Origin: Pseudomonas flavescens
GTDB lineage: Bacteria > Pseudomonadota > Gammaproteobacteria > Pseudomonadales > Pseudomonadaceae
Direction: 5' to 3'
DNA: 64,000 nt
NCBI RefSeq assembly: GCF_013408425.1
Contig: NZ_JACBYV010000001.1
Span: forward strand, 1,302,001-1,366,000
The notes below the pieces were generated by a model. It did not search any database. It saw only the letters and a list, made by a program, of their open reading frames with translations, and was not told where the DNA came from. Below are positions 18,076 through 29,264 of this stretch, piece by piece (positions within the stretch are counted from its first letter, which is position 1; each line of letters begins with the position of its first letter). Position numbers and translations under genes: made by a program.

Positions 18076-18192
18076 TCCCCAGGGTGGAGCGGGCGCTTGG
18101 CTGGCGCCTTTCCATCCTGCTTCAGGCTTCCAGAGTCGATCTTCGAAGGGGTATCCGCCCGACGTTCTTTCATTGTTCAGCCAGGACGAATC

Positions 18193-19380
18193 ATGGCTTA
18201 TCAACAGCAAATCAAAATCCCCGCTACTTACATGCGTGGCGGCACCAGCAAGGGCGTGTTCTTCCGTCTGGACGATCTTCCCGAGCGCTGCCAGGTGCCG
18301 GGTCAGGCTCGCGACAAGCTGTTCATGCGCGTCATCGGCAGCCCCGATCCGTATTGCGCGCATATCGATGGCATGGGCGGTGCTACCTCCAGTACCAGCA
18401 AATGCGTGATTCTGGCCAAGAGCAGCCGGCCTGACCACGACGTGGATTACCTCTACGGTCAGGTGTCCATCGACAAGGCCTTCGTCGACTGGAGTGGCAA
18501 CTGCGGCAACCTCTCCACCGCTGCGGGCGCATTCGCCTTGCATGCCGGGCTCATCGACCCGGTGCGCATTCCGCAAAACGGCACCTGCGAGGTGCGCATC
18601 TGGCAGGCCAATATCCACAAGACCATCATTGCCCACGTTCCAGTCAGCGACGGCCAGGTTCAGGAAACCGGCGACTTCGAGCTCGACGGGGTGACCTTTC
18701 CGGCCGCGGAGATCGTGCTCGAGTTTCTCGAACCGTCAGACGACGGCGAGGAGGGGGGCTCGATGTTCCCGACCGGCAATCTGGTCGATGACCTTGAGGT
18801 GCCCGGTGTCGGCACCTTCAAGGCCACCATGATCAGTGCCGGCATTCCCACGGTATTCGTCAACGCCGAGGACATCGGCTACCTGGGCACCGAGTTGCGT
18901 GAAGCCATCAATGGCGACCCGGCGCAGCTCGCGCGCTTCGAGAAGATCCGCGTGGCAGGCGCCCTGCGCATGGGCCTGATCAAGACCGCTGAAGAGGCGG
19001 CGACCCGGCAGCACACGCCGAAAATCGCTTTCGTCAGCCCACCGAAATCGTACACGTCATCGAGTGGCAGAACGGTCGACGCCGCGGAGGTGGACCTGCT
19101 CGTGCGAGCGCTGTCCATGGGCAAACTGCACCATGCCATGATGGGCACGGCTGCGGTCGCCATCGGCACGGCGGCAGCCATTCCCGGCACATTGGTGAAT
19201 CTGGCGGCGGGTGGTGGCGAGCGCAGTGCGGTGCGTTTCGGTCATCCGTCCGGCACGCTGCGGGTTGGCGCCGAGGCCCGCCAAGATGGCGAGCATTGGC
19301 AGGTGACCAAGGCCATCATGAGCCGCAGCGCGCGGGTATTGATGGAGGGCTGGGTGCGCGTACCAGGCGACGCTTTCTAG
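18193..19380 (+). CDS. prpF: 2-methylaconitate cis-trans isomerase PrpF
   Basis: A 395-residue PrpF-family isomerase. It has a diaminopimelate-epimerase-like fold, with the N-terminal signature ATYMRGGTSKGVFF and a later SGNCGNLS segment. It isomerises the AcnD product so that aconitase can hydrate it. The start at 18193 follows homologues; the frame is open for 32 more codons upstream without coding character. It is the last gene of the operon and ends 9 bp from the convergent LysE gene. Confidence 0.95.
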   Translation: MAYQQQIKIPATYMRGGTSKGVFFRLDDLPERCQVPGQARDKLFMRVIGSPDPYCAHIDGMGGATSSTSKCVILAKSSRPDHDVDYLYGQVSIDKAFVDWSGNCGNLSTAAGAFALHAGLIDPVRIPQNGTCEVRIWQANIHKTIIAHVPVSDGQVQETGDFELDGVTFPAAEIVLEFLEPSDDGEEGGSMFPTGNLVDDLEVPGVGTFKATMISAGIPTVFVNAEDIGYLGTELREAINGDPAQLARFEKIRVAGALRMGLIKTAEEAATRQHTPKIAFVSPPKSYTSSSGRTVDAAEVDLLVRALSMGKLHHAMMGTAAVAIGTAAAIPGTLVNLAAGGGERSAVRFGHPSGTLRVGAEARQDGEHWQVTKAIMSRSARVLMEGWVRVPGDAF

Positions 19381-19389
19381 TGGGCCGGC

Positions 19390-20028
19390 TCAGTGTTGTG
19401 TCGTGCCGATCAGTAGCCCGCCTGCACCCATGAAGAACGCACCGGTAGTGCGGTTGAGGCGCTGCGCGCCCCGGCTGGTGCGGATGAAACGACGAATTTG
19501 CCGGCCGAACAGGGCGTAGACCAGCGACGCGGCATACTCGGCAAGCAGGTAGGTTGCGCCCAGGTAGACGAACTGCTCGATGGCGGGCTGGCCCGGCTTG
19601 ATGAACTGCGGGAACACCGCAGCGAACAGCAGGATGGCCTTGGGGTTGCTGATACCGATCAGGAACTCCTGCAGCATCAAACGGCCAATTCGCCGCTGCG
19701 GCTGCACGGCAGGCACCGCGCCGTCCAGCTCCAGGCCATTGAACTCTCGGCTGCGCCAGGCGCTTATGCCCAGGTAGAGTAGGTACAGCGCGCCCACCCA
19801 TTTGATCGCCGTGAACGCGGTTTCCGAGGCCAGCAGCATGGCCCCCAGACCGATGGCGGAAATGCTCAGGAAGATGGCGAAGGCCACCACGCGGCCGGTG
19901 GTGGCCAGCACGGCCGTACCGATGCCGTGGCGAATGCCGTTGTTCATCGCGCAAAAGTTGTTCGGCCCTGGCGTGAGTGCGATCAGCATGGCGACAGGGG
20001 CGAAGAGCACGGCATCGAGCAGGGTCAT
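19390..20028 (-). CDS. LysE/RhtB-family amino-acid exporter
   Basis: A 212-residue inner-membrane protein with about six TM helices. The family motif TPGPNNFCAMNNGIRHG lies near the start, and conserved GISNPKAILLF lies in the middle. It likely exports an amino acid or homoserine-lactone-like compound. The start at 20028 lies at the beginning of the first hydrophobic helix. It is followed by nothing on its strand except the convergent prpF and sits 25 bp downstream of ppsR, with which it may be cotranscribed. Confidence 0.9.
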   Translation of the reverse strand: MTLLDAVLFAPVAMLIALTPGPNNFCAMNNGIRHGIGTAVLATTGRVVAFAIFLSISAIGLGAMLLASETAFTAIKWVGALYLLYLGISAWRSREFNGLELDGAVPAVQPQRRIGRLMLQEFLIGISNPKAILLFAAVFPQFIKPGQPAIEQFVYLGATYLLAEYAASLVYALFGRQIRRFIRTSRGAQRLNRTTGAFFMGAGGLLIGTTQH

Positions 20029-20053
20029 GGGGCACGTCCAGGGAGGGTGCGGG

Positions 20054-20872
20054 TTACTTGAAGCGCCGTTCGACGCCTTTTTCCACCAGGATCTTGGCGG
20101 AGATTTCTTCCACCGAGAAGTGCGTGGAGTCGATGAAGTTGATCGATTCGCGACGGAACAGGCTTTCCACCTCGCGCACCTCGAACTCGCACTGAGCATA
20201 GCTGGAGTAACGGCTGTTGGGCTTGCGTTCGTTACGAATGGCGGCCAGGCGATCGGCATCGATGGTCAGACCGAACAGCTTTTCACGGTACTTCTTCAGC
20301 GAAGCCGGTAACTGCAGGCGTTCCATGTCGTCTTCGGTCAGCGGGTAGTTGGCGGCCCGGATGCCATACTGCATGGCCATGTACAGGCAGGTCGGGGTCT
20401 TTCCGCAGCGCGATACGCCGACCAGAATCAGATCTGCCTTGTCATAGTAGTGCGTGCGCGCGCCATCATCGTTGTCGAGGGCGAAGTTGACCGCCTCGAT
20501 GCGCTCCATGTAGTTGGCGTTGTGAATGATCGAGTGCGACTTGCCCACCGAGTAGGAGGAGTGCGAGTTCAGCTCCTGCTCCAGGGGTGACAGGAAGGTC
20601 GAGAAGATATCGATCATGAAGCCGCGCGACTCGGCCAGAATGTCGTGGATCTGCTGATTGACGATGGTGGCGAAGATGATCGGGTTGGCGCCGTCCTTGT
20701 CGGCGGCGTTATTGATTTGTTGTACCATCGCACGCGCTTTTTCCACGCTGTCGACGTACGGCCGCGTGAGCTTGGTGAAGCCGATGGTCTCGAACTGGGC
20801 CAGCAGGCTCTGCCCCAGCGCTTCTGCGGTGATACCGGTGCCGTCGGAGATGAAGTACGCGGTTCGATTCAT
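20054..20872 (-). CDS. ppsR: PEP synthase regulatory protein PpsR (kinase/pyrophosphorylase)
   Basis: A 272-residue DUF299-family bifunctional enzyme. It inactivates PEP synthase by ADP-dependent threonine phosphorylation and reactivates it by Pi-dependent dephosphorylation. The P-loop-like motif [15 protein letters not shown] is at about 150-165, and the N-terminus [13 protein letters not shown] is diagnostic. It is divergent from its target gene ppsA across 175 bp, a conserved arrangement. Confidence 0.96.
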   Translation of the reverse strand: MNRTAYFISDGTGITAEALGQSLLAQFETIGFTKLTRPYVDSVEKARAMVQQINNAADKDGANPIIFATIVNQQIHDILAESRGFMIDIFSTFLSPLEQELNSHSSYSVGKSHSIIHNANYMERIEAVNFALDNDDGARTHYYDKADLILVGVSRCGKTPTCLYMAMQYGIRAANYPLTEDDMERLQLPASLKKYREKLFGLTIDADRLAAIRNERKPNSRYSSYAQCEFEVREVESLFRRESINFIDSTHFSVEEISAKILVEKGVERRFK

Positions 20873-21047
20873 TGCGACAATGGCCTTAAGCTGAGAGCGA
20901 ATCTTGGCTATGATGGGCCAGTTTTGCGGCCCCCGATGGGCTTGCATTGTTACTTATTTTCCAGGGCCAGGCCATTGTCCACACGGCGCGAGCCGGCGGC
21001 TTTTCCAGCCCCATGAGCTTTTCCAACACTGAAGTGGAGAGATCACC

Positions 21048-23420
<2,373 letters not shown>

Positions 23421-23446
23421 CCGACACGCACTCAACGGTGACCCGA

Positions 23447-23471
23447 GGGCAGGTTCTACCTGCCCTTTTTT
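23447..23471 (+). terminator. Rho-independent terminator of ppsA
   Basis: GGGCAGG-TTCTA-CCTGCCC followed by T6: a strong 7-bp GC stem 26 bp after the ppsA stop. Confidence 0.93.
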
Positions 23472-23588
23472 GTGACCCGCATTCCCGCTGGCCGGCTTTT
23501 CTAAGGCGCCAGCTGTTTACCGACATTTGTGGCCTGCCGGCGGGCGATTTCTCGCCGTCGGCAGCGTGGCTGTACCAGAGCGAAGAAG

Positions 23589-24593
23589 ATGCAGAGCAGT
23601 AGTGAGTTGTTTCCCGTTGCGCTGATCAGTGCCGATCTGCGTGGCGACCTGAGTGAAGATGTCTACCGCCTCAAGCCAGGTAACAGCCCGGATTTCAGCG
23701 TTGAACTGGTGTTGACCCGACTGGCCGTGGCAGGGCAGGAGGGGGCCCGTGGCGAGCCGGTGATCCTGCTGCACGGCAGCTTTTCCAATCGGCGCTTCTG
23801 GTATTCACCCAAATGCATCGGCCTGGCACCGTATCTGGCTCGCGCCGGGTTCGATGTGTGGATCGCGGAAATGCGTGGCCATGGCCTTTCACCGCGCAAC
23901 CTCGCCTATCGCCACAACTGCGTGGCCGACTATGCGCGTTACGACCTGCCGGCAATAGCCGCCTTCGTTGCTGAAAAGAATCCGCGTCCTGCGCACTGGC
24001 TCGGCCATTCGCAGGGCGGCCTGACCCTCGCCGCAGCGTTGGGCGGCGGCTATCTGCAGCAGGGTGGGATCGCCAGCGTCGGCCTGTTCGGTACCGAGAT
24101 CAGTCGCCGCTACTGGCCGCTGAAGGTGCCGCCGATCGAATGGCTGGCGCGTTTGCTGCTCAAGCGTTTTGCGCTGCTGTCGGGCTCGCGGCTCAAGCGC
24201 GGGCCCGAAGACGAGCCCATCGGCATCGCACTTGAGATCCTCCGCTGGCATCGCTTGTTCGGCCGATTCGGTGATGCCGAACGCGATTGGTGGGCCGGTT
24301 TGCATGAGGTGCAGGTGCCGTTGCTGGCAGTGGCGGGCGAGGGTGACCTCAAGTGTCCACCTGCGGCGTGCCGGGCGCTTTTCGAGCAATTCGCCTCGCG
24401 GGATCGGCAGTTCATCCACCTGAGCCGTGCTCAGGGCTTTCAACAGGATTACGACCACGTGCAGATGCTGGTCAGCAAGCCGGCGCAGGACGAAGTCTGG
24501 CCGCTGGTTCGCCGTTGGCTCGAGGGGGAGCGGCAGGCGCCGCTCGCCACCGCGCCGGAGGAAAGCGCCGCGGCCATTCCTGCCACGCCGTGA
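23589..24593 (+). CDS. Alpha/beta hydrolase (esterase/lipase-like)
   Basis: A 334-residue alpha/beta-hydrolase. VILLHGSFSNRRFW supplies the oxyanion-hole HG, and GHSQGG carries the nucleophile Ser. The catalytic Asp is likely in the late strand near GEGDLKCPP, and His in YDHVQM. No signal peptide is present. A similar gene sits after ppsA in other Pseudomonas. The substrate is unknown. The start ATG 23589 is preferred over upstream codons, whose translation is Arg-rich and non-family-like. Confidence 0.85.
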   Translation: MQSSSELFPVALISADLRGDLSEDVYRLKPGNSPDFSVELVLTRLAVAGQEGARGEPVILLHGSFSNRRFWYSPKCIGLAPYLARAGFDVWIAEMRGHGLSPRNLAYRHNCVADYARYDLPAIAAFVAEKNPRPAHWLGHSQGGLTLAAALGGGYLQQGGIASVGLFGTEISRRYWPLKVPPIEWLARLLLKRFALLSGSRLKRGPEDEPIGIALEILRWHRLFGRFGDAERDWWAGLHEVQVPLLAVAGEGDLKCPPAACRALFEQFASRDRQFIHLSRAQGFQQDYDHVQMLVSKPAQDEVWPLVRRWLEGERQAPLATAPEESAAAIPATP

Positions 24594-24699
24594 TCCGGCT
24601 AAGATGGCCTCGTCAATCGCTGCGACGTCTTCACCATGTCCGTAGCGCCGCTGAGAAGACTATGCTGCAGGCCTCGATCACCTACTCAGGAGCTTCGCC

Positions 24700-25185
24700 A
24701 TGCAATACATCACGCCCGATCTGTGTGACGCCAACCCGGAACTGGTCAGCGTCGTGGAGCCGATGTTCAGCAATTTCGGAGGCCGCGATTCTTTCGGTGG
24801 GCAGATCGTCACCGTCAAATGCTTCGAGGACAATTCCCTGGTCAAGTCCCAGGCCGATGAGCCCGGTGCTGGCAAGGTGCTGGTGGTGGACGGCGGGGCC
24901 TCGCTGCGTTGTGCGCTGCTGGGCGACATGATCGCCGAGAAGGCCGCGAAGAATGGCTGGGAAGGCATGGTGATCTATGGCTGCGTGCGTGACGTCGATG
25001 TGCTGGCGCAGACCCATCTCGGCGTTCAGGCCCTGGGCAGCCACCCGCTGAAGACCGAGAAGCGTGGCTTGGGTGATCTCAACGTTGTGGTCACCTTCGG
25101 TGGCGTGACCTTCCGCCCGGGCGAGTACCTGTATGCCGACAACAACGGCATCATCGTTTCGCCGCAGGCCTTGCAGGTCGAGTAA
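24700..25185 (+). CDS. rraA: RraA-family protein (RNase E activity regulator A-like)
   Basis: A 161-residue protein of the RraA/HMG-aldolase family. E. coli RraA binds RNase E and inhibits it. The stretch GCVRDVDVL contains the R-D pair that in class II 4-hydroxy-4-methyl-2-oxoglutarate aldolases binds substrate and metal, and GDMIAEKA precedes it. Aldolase or oxaloacetate decarboxylase activity is therefore a real alternative. AGGAG lies 8 nt before the ATG. Confidence 0.9.
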   Translation: MQYITPDLCDANPELVSVVEPMFSNFGGRDSFGGQIVTVKCFEDNSLVKSQADEPGAGKVLVVDGGASLRCALLGDMIAEKAAKNGWEGMVIYGCVRDVDVLAQTHLGVQALGSHPLKTEKRGLGDLNVVVTFGGVTFRPGEYLYADNNGIIVSPQALQVE

Positions 25186-25236
25186 ATCAGCTTGTCGTAG
25201 CCACCCGGCTGCAGTGACCAATCACCAGGGGTATGG

Positions 25237-26232
25237 ATGTACGAGGAAGACAACGCGCAGTGGGGCCTGGTGCACGGCTTCGTGCTCGATGGTAAAGGTG
25301 GCGCCTGCGCGGTCGCGCGCGCGCAACTCGATGAATTGCAGTTGGCGCAGGGGCAGAGCCTCTGGCTGCACTGGGATCGCAGTCACCCGCAGACCCAGAA
25401 CTGGCTGCGCCGCGACAGTGGTTTGAGCGAGTTCGCCTGCGATCTGTTGCTCGAGGAAAATACCCGGCCACGGGCATTGCCGCTACCCAACGATGAGCTG
25501 CTGGTGTTTCTGCGTGGCGTCAACCTCAACCCGGGTGCCGAGCCCGAGGACATGGTATCGGTGCGGATTTTCGCCGAAGAGCGCCGCATCATCTCGCTGC
25601 GTCTGCGCCCGTTGCGCGCCACCGAGGATCTGATCGAGCGGCTGCAGGTCGGCAAGGGGCCGAAGACCGCCTCCGAACTGGTGCTGCAGCTCAGCGATTA
25701 CCTGACGGACAAGGTCGAGGATCTGGTGGCCGAGCTCTCCGAACTGGTCGACGGCCAGGAAGAGAAGGTCGATGGCGACGAGCGGGCCTTGCCCGATCAC
25801 GGCCTGCTGCTGCAAATCCGTCGGCGCGCAGCGAACCTGCGACGCTTTCTGTCGCCACAGCGTGACATCTATGTACAGCTGACGCGCAGCCAGCTGCCCT
25901 GGCTGACCCACGAAGACGGCATCTACTGGAACGAATTGAACAACCGCCTGCTGCGCTACCTCGAGGAGCTGGAGCTGACTCGCGAGCGCATCGGGCTGCT
26001 GCTGGAAACGGAAAATCGGCGCATGGACGTGCGCATGAACCACATCATGTTCCGTTTCGGCATCATCACCTGCGTCTTCCTGCCAATGAGCTTCGTCACC
26101 GGGCTGCTGGGCATCAACGTCGGCGGTATCCCGGGAGCTGACAGCCCGTACGGCTTTCTCGTCGCTTGCCTGTTGATGCTGTCCATCGGCTTTGGGCAGT
26201 GGCTGCTGTTCCGGCGCTTGCGCTGGGTCTGA
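25237..26232 (+). CDS. cmaX: CorA-family metal transporter CmaX/ZntB
   Basis: A 331-residue CorA/ZntB-type protein. A large cytoplasmic alpha/beta and long-helix domain (about 1-270) precedes two C-terminal TM helices with GINVGGIPG between them, which is the GxN pore signature of the CorA superfamily. It is the first gene of the conserved cmaX-cfrX-cmpX-sigX-oprF block. CAGGGG lies just upstream of the ATG. Zn or Mg transport is predicted from the family. Confidence 0.92.
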   Translation: MYEEDNAQWGLVHGFVLDGKGGACAVARAQLDELQLAQGQSLWLHWDRSHPQTQNWLRRDSGLSEFACDLLLEENTRPRALPLPNDELLVFLRGVNLNPGAEPEDMVSVRIFAEERRIISLRLRPLRATEDLIERLQVGKGPKTASELVLQLSDYLTDKVEDLVAELSELVDGQEEKVDGDERALPDHGLLLQIRRRAANLRRFLSPQRDIYVQLTRSQLPWLTHEDGIYWNELNNRLLRYLEELELTRERIGLLLETENRRMDVRMNHIMFRFGIITCVFLPMSFVTGLLGINVGGIPGADSPYGFLVACLLMLSIGFGQWLLFRRLRWV

Positions 26233-26286
26233 TGTGACTTGCGTCTCAGGCGCTTCGTCTAGCGAAGACGTTCTATGAGGTCTGCC

Positions 26287-26535
26287 ATGCACGATCCATT
26301 CGAAGAATCCCTGCGTGATCTGTTGAAAGCCTCGTCTTCGCCATCGCGCGATGACGACGCTTGTCTGAACCGCGTCCTGAAGACCGCCAACCGCCAGGTC
26401 GGCGCGGGCGACCTGTTCGGCTTGATGGGGCACTGGGCCGGCGCCCTGATGATTGCCCTCAACAATGGCTCTTCCCATGTAGCACCGGTGTCGCGTCGCC
26501 GTGCTGCTGCTCGCTCTTCTGATAAGGCTGAATGA
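26287..26535 (+). CDS. cfrX: CfrX, small conserved protein
   Basis: An 82-residue protein with no recognised fold and one modestly hydrophobic stretch (LFGLMGHWAGALMIAL). The start at 26287 is favoured because GAGG lies 8 nt upstream, rather than the in-frame ATG at 26275. A single base separates its stop from the cmpX ATG, so it is probably coupled to the channel protein. It is a fixed companion of sigX in Pseudomonas; its role is uncharacterised. Confidence 0.85.
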   Translation: MHDPFEESLRDLLKASSSPSRDDDACLNRVLKTANRQVGAGDLFGLMGHWAGALMIALNNGSSHVAPVSRRRAAARSSDKAE

Positions 26536-26536
26536 A

Positions 26537-27361
26537 ATGGAACTCGACCCTTGGACTCATAGCCTGGTCGCCGCGATGACGGCGTTGTGGACGAAAGTCG
26601 CCAGCTTCATTCCCAACCTGTTCGTGGCCCTGGTGCTGGTGCTGCTCGGCTTCGTGGTCGCCAAGCTGCTCGATACGCTGCTTTCCAAGCTGCTCGGCAA
26701 ACTGGGCCTCGACCGCCTGATGGCCGGTACCGGCCTGACCAAGATATTGGGCCGGGCGGGCTTTCAGGTTCCGGTTTCGACCCTCATCGGCAAGATCGTC
26801 TACTGGTTTGTACTGCTGATATTCCTGGTTTCCGCTGCCGAATCGCTGGGGCTGGAGCGTGTTTCCGCAACGCTGGACGTGCTCGCCCTGTACCTGCCGA
26901 AGGTGTTCGGCGCTGCGCTGATCCTGCTGGCCGGTGTGCTGCTGGCTCATCTGCTCAGCGGCCTGGTGCGCGGGGCTGCGGAAGGCGTCGGCCTGGACTA
27001 CGCCCATGGCCTGGCGCGGCTGGCCCAGGGGCTGGTGATCATCATCAGCATCTCCGTGGCGATCGGCCAGTTGGAAGTCAAGACCGACCTGCTCAACAAC
27101 GTCATTGCCATCGTGCTGATTTCCGTTGGCCTGGCAGTCGCACTGGCGCTGGGCCTCGGCAGCAAGGAGCTGGCCAGCCAGATTCTCGCCGGTATCTACG
27201 TGCGTGAGCTGTATCAGGTGGGGCAGGAAATCGAGGTGGGGGGGGTCGAAGGCCAGATCGAAGAAATCGGTACGGTGAAGACCACGGTGTTGACGGACTC
27301 TGGCGAGCTGATATCGCTCTCCAATCGGGTGCTGCTCGAGCAGCGGGTAAGCAGCCGCTGA
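26537..27361 (+). CDS. cmpX: CmpX, MscS-like small-conductance channel protein
   Basis: A 274-residue inner-membrane protein with four or more TM helices and TM-helix repeats, ending in a short MscS-like beta domain (QEIEVGGVEGQIEEIGTVKTT). The start MELDPWTHSL at 26537 follows family N-termini. In Pseudomonas, cmpX influences membrane tension responses and sigX expression. A strong hairpin separates it from sigX. Confidence 0.92.
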   Translation: MELDPWTHSLVAAMTALWTKVASFIPNLFVALVLVLLGFVVAKLLDTLLSKLLGKLGLDRLMAGTGLTKILGRAGFQVPVSTLIGKIVYWFVLLIFLVSAAESLGLERVSATLDVLALYLPKVFGAALILLAGVLLAHLLSGLVRGAAEGVGLDYAHGLARLAQGLVIIISISVAIGQLEVKTDLLNNVIAIVLISVGLAVALALGLGSKELASQILAGIYVRELYQVGQEIEVGGVEGQIEEIGTVKTTVLTDSGELISLSNRVLLEQRVSSR

Positions 27362-27388
27362 GGGTGCATTTCTGCTACCCTATGCGCC

Positions 27389-27425
27389 CAGCCAGCGGCC
27401 TGTACGGACAGGTGCTGGCTGTTTT
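27389..27425 (+). terminator. Hairpin with T-run between cmpX and sigX
   Basis: CAGCCAGC-gg-CCTGT-acgg-ACAGG-t-GCTGGCTG followed by TTTTC: two stacked stems (8 and 5 bp) and a tetraloop. It looks like an intrinsic terminator or attenuator 30 bp before the likely sigX start, although the T-run is only four bases. Confidence 0.75.
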
Positions 27426-27451
27426 CGTCCTGACCGTTGGCCCGATCTGCT

Positions 27452-28042
27452 TTGAACGCACCCCAATCACCGTCACTGCGCTATGACCCACGCGAGCTCT
27501 CCGACGAGGAGCTGGTGGCGCGTGCCCATGACGAGCTGTTCCACATCACGCGTGCCTACGAGGAGCTGATGCGGCGTTACCAGCGTACCCTGTTCAACGT
27601 GTGTGCACGATATTTAGGGAACGATCGAGATGCGGACGATGTCTGTCAGGAAGTGATGCTGAAAGTTCTATACGGACTGAAGAACTTCGAGGGTAAATCG
27701 AAGTTCAAGACCTGGCTCTACAGCATTACTTACAACGAGTGTATTACCCAGTATCGCAAGGAGCGTCGCAAACGTCGTTTGATGGATGCGCTGAGTTTGG
27801 ATCCACTAGAAGAAGCGTCCGAAGAAAAGGCGCCGAAGGTAGAGGATCGAGGTGGTTTGGATCGCTGGCTCGTGCATGTGAACCCGATTGACCGTGAGAT
27901 TCTGGTGTTGCGCTTCGTTGCGGAGCTGGAGTTTCAGGAGATCGCCGACATCATGCACATGGGCCTGAGCGCCACGAAAATGCGCTACAAGCGCGCGCTA
28001 GACAGATTGCGGGAGAAGTTTGCAGGAATTACCGAAAGTTAG
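27452..28042 (+). CDS. sigX: ECF sigma factor SigX
   Basis: A 196-residue ECF sigma factor. Region 2 spans about 30-100 (LFNVCARYLGNDRDADDVCQ; TWLYSITYNECIT), and region 4 HTH lies near the C-terminus (FQEIADIMHMGLSATKMRYKRAL). It directs envelope and fatty-acid functions and transcription of oprF. TTG 27452 gives the length I recall for SigX; TTG 27437 is the alternative, and neither has a good ribosome site. No anti-sigma gene is adjacent; CfrX/CmpX may take that role (inference). Confidence 0.95.
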   Translation: MNAPQSPSLRYDPRELSDEELVARAHDELFHITRAYEELMRRYQRTLFNVCARYLGNDRDADDVCQEVMLKVLYGLKNFEGKSKFKTWLYSITYNECITQYRKERRKRRLMDALSLDPLEEASEEKAPKVEDRGGLDRWLVHVNPIDREILVLRFVAELEFQEIADIMHMGLSATKMRYKRALDRLREKFAGITES

Positions 28043-28148
28043 TTCGGGGCGAACTTTCACTAGCATAGGTGAGTTTTGTTAAACTTACCGACGACTCGCA
28101 TGTCTATCTGCATGTGAATCAATCAATCTATAGATGGGGATTTAACGG
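28034..28148 (+). promoter_or_regulatory. sigX-oprF intergenic control region
   Basis: At the sigX stop, GAAAGTT (28034-28040) and AACTTTC (28052-28058) are inverted, with an alternative inner pair AGTTC/GAACT (28041-28045/28051-28055). GAACTT at 28051 also resembles an ECF-type -35. The rest is AT-rich leader. oprF is known to be driven by SigX and other sigma factors from this interval in P. aeruginosa; individual start sites cannot be assigned by eye. Confidence 0.45.
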
Positions 28149-29129
28149 ATGAAACTGAAAAACACCTTAGGCGTTGTCATTGGCTCCTTGGTAGCCGCAA
28201 CCTCGATGGGCGTGCTGGCTCAAGGCCAAGGCGCTGTCGAGGTGGAAGGCTTTGCCAATCGCTACTTCACCGACACTCAGCGTGATTTCGCTCATGACGA
28301 AGGCAACCTGTTCGGCGCCAGCGTTGGTTACTACCTGACCGACGACGTTGAACTGGCTCTGTCCTACGGCGAGTACCACGACCTGCGTGGCGAAGGCGCT
28401 GCTGGCAGCAAGAACATCAAGGGCAACCTGACTGATCTGAAAGCCCTCTACCACTTCGGTCAGCCGGGTGTTGGCCTGCGTCCGTACGTTTCCGGCGGTT
28501 TCGGCCACCAGAGCATCGGCGACGCCAACAAAGGCGGTCGCGATACCTCCACTCTGGCCATCGCTGGCGCTGGTGCCAAGTACTACTTCACCGAAGTTCT
28601 GTACGCACGTGCTGGCGTTGAAGCGCTGTACAACATCGACAAAGGTGACACCGAATGGCAAACCGGCGTCGGTGTCGGTCTGAACTTCGGCGGTAGCACC
28701 CGTCAGGTTGCCCAGGTGACTGAGCCGGCTCCAGAGCCAGTTCCAGCTCCGGCTCCGGTCGTTGAAGAAGCCCCGCAAGTGGTTCGTGTTGAGCTGGACG
28801 TCAAGTTCGACTTCGACAAGGCCGCTGTCAAAGAAGAAAGCTATGGCGACATCAAGAGCCTGGCTGACTTCATGAACCAGTACCCGCAAACCAGCACCAC
28901 CGTTGAAGGTCACACCGACTCCGTCGGTACTGACGCTTACAACCAGAAGCTGTCCGAGCGTCGTGCCAACGCCGTTCGTGACGTACTGGTCAACCAGTAC
29001 GGCGTAGGCGCTAACCGCGTCAACTCCGCTGGCTACGGTGAGTCCCGTCCGGTTGCTGACAACGCTACCGAAGAAGGCCGCGCGATCAACCGTCGCGTAG
29101 AAGCCGAAGTAGAAGCCCAAGCCCAGTAA
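28149..29129 (+). CDS. oprF: Major outer membrane porin OprF
   Basis: A 326-residue OmpA-family porin. A signal peptide (about 1-24, ending VLA) is followed by an N-terminal eight-strand beta-barrel (about 25-178), a Pro/Ala linker (EPAPEPVPAPAPVVEEAP) and a C-terminal OmpA peptidoglycan-binding domain (TTVEGHTDSVGTDAYNQKLS). The linker lacks the four-cysteine, Asp-rich insert of P. aeruginosa OprF, and the whole protein contains no Cys; it is about 24 residues shorter. It acts in envelope integrity and nonspecific diffusion. Confidence 0.97.
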   Translation: MKLKNTLGVVIGSLVAATSMGVLAQGQGAVEVEGFANRYFTDTQRDFAHDEGNLFGASVGYYLTDDVELALSYGEYHDLRGEGAAGSKNIKGNLTDLKALYHFGQPGVGLRPYVSGGFGHQSIGDANKGGRDTSTLAIAGAGAKYYFTEVLYARAGVEALYNIDKGDTEWQTGVGVGLNFGGSTRQVAQVTEPAPEPVPAPAPVVEEAPQVVRVELDVKFDFDKAAVKEESYGDIKSLADFMNQYPQTSTTVEGHTDSVGTDAYNQKLSERRANAVRDVLVNQYGVGANRVNSAGYGESRPVADNATEEGRAINRRVEAEVEAQAQ

Positions 29130-29146
29130 TAGGCTCAGGTTTCAGG

Positions 29147-29174
29147 AAAACCCGGCTTCGGCCGGGTTTTTCTT
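29147..29174 (+). terminator. Rho-independent terminator of oprF
   Basis: AAAACCCGGC-TTCG-GCCGGGTTTT followed by TCTTT: a strong stem with a UUCG tetraloop, 17 bp after the oprF stop. Confidence 0.95.
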
Positions 29175-29201
29175 TGCCTGTAGAAAAGTGCTAAAGGCGC
29201 A

Positions 29202-29259
29202 AATAAAAACGGCATCTACCAGGCCACCCGATGGGGGAAGGAGACCTGGCAGACGCCGT
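29202..29259 (-). terminator. Rho-independent terminator for leftward small genes
   Basis: Read leftward, ACGGCGTCTGCCAGG (29259-29245) pairs with CCTGGTAGATGCCGT (29223-29209) through 15 positions, two of them G-U, across a 21-nt loop. TTTTATTTG follows. On the plus strand the same two positions would be A-C mismatches, so the signal is strand-specific. It begins 5 bp after the leftward stop codon at 29265. Confidence 0.8.
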
Positions 29260-29264
29260 GTTCG

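Noticed and set aside
16801-18636. A 611-codon antisense frame across acnD and prpF
   Set aside because: Composition and position are explained by codon bias of the two enzyme genes on the plus strand.
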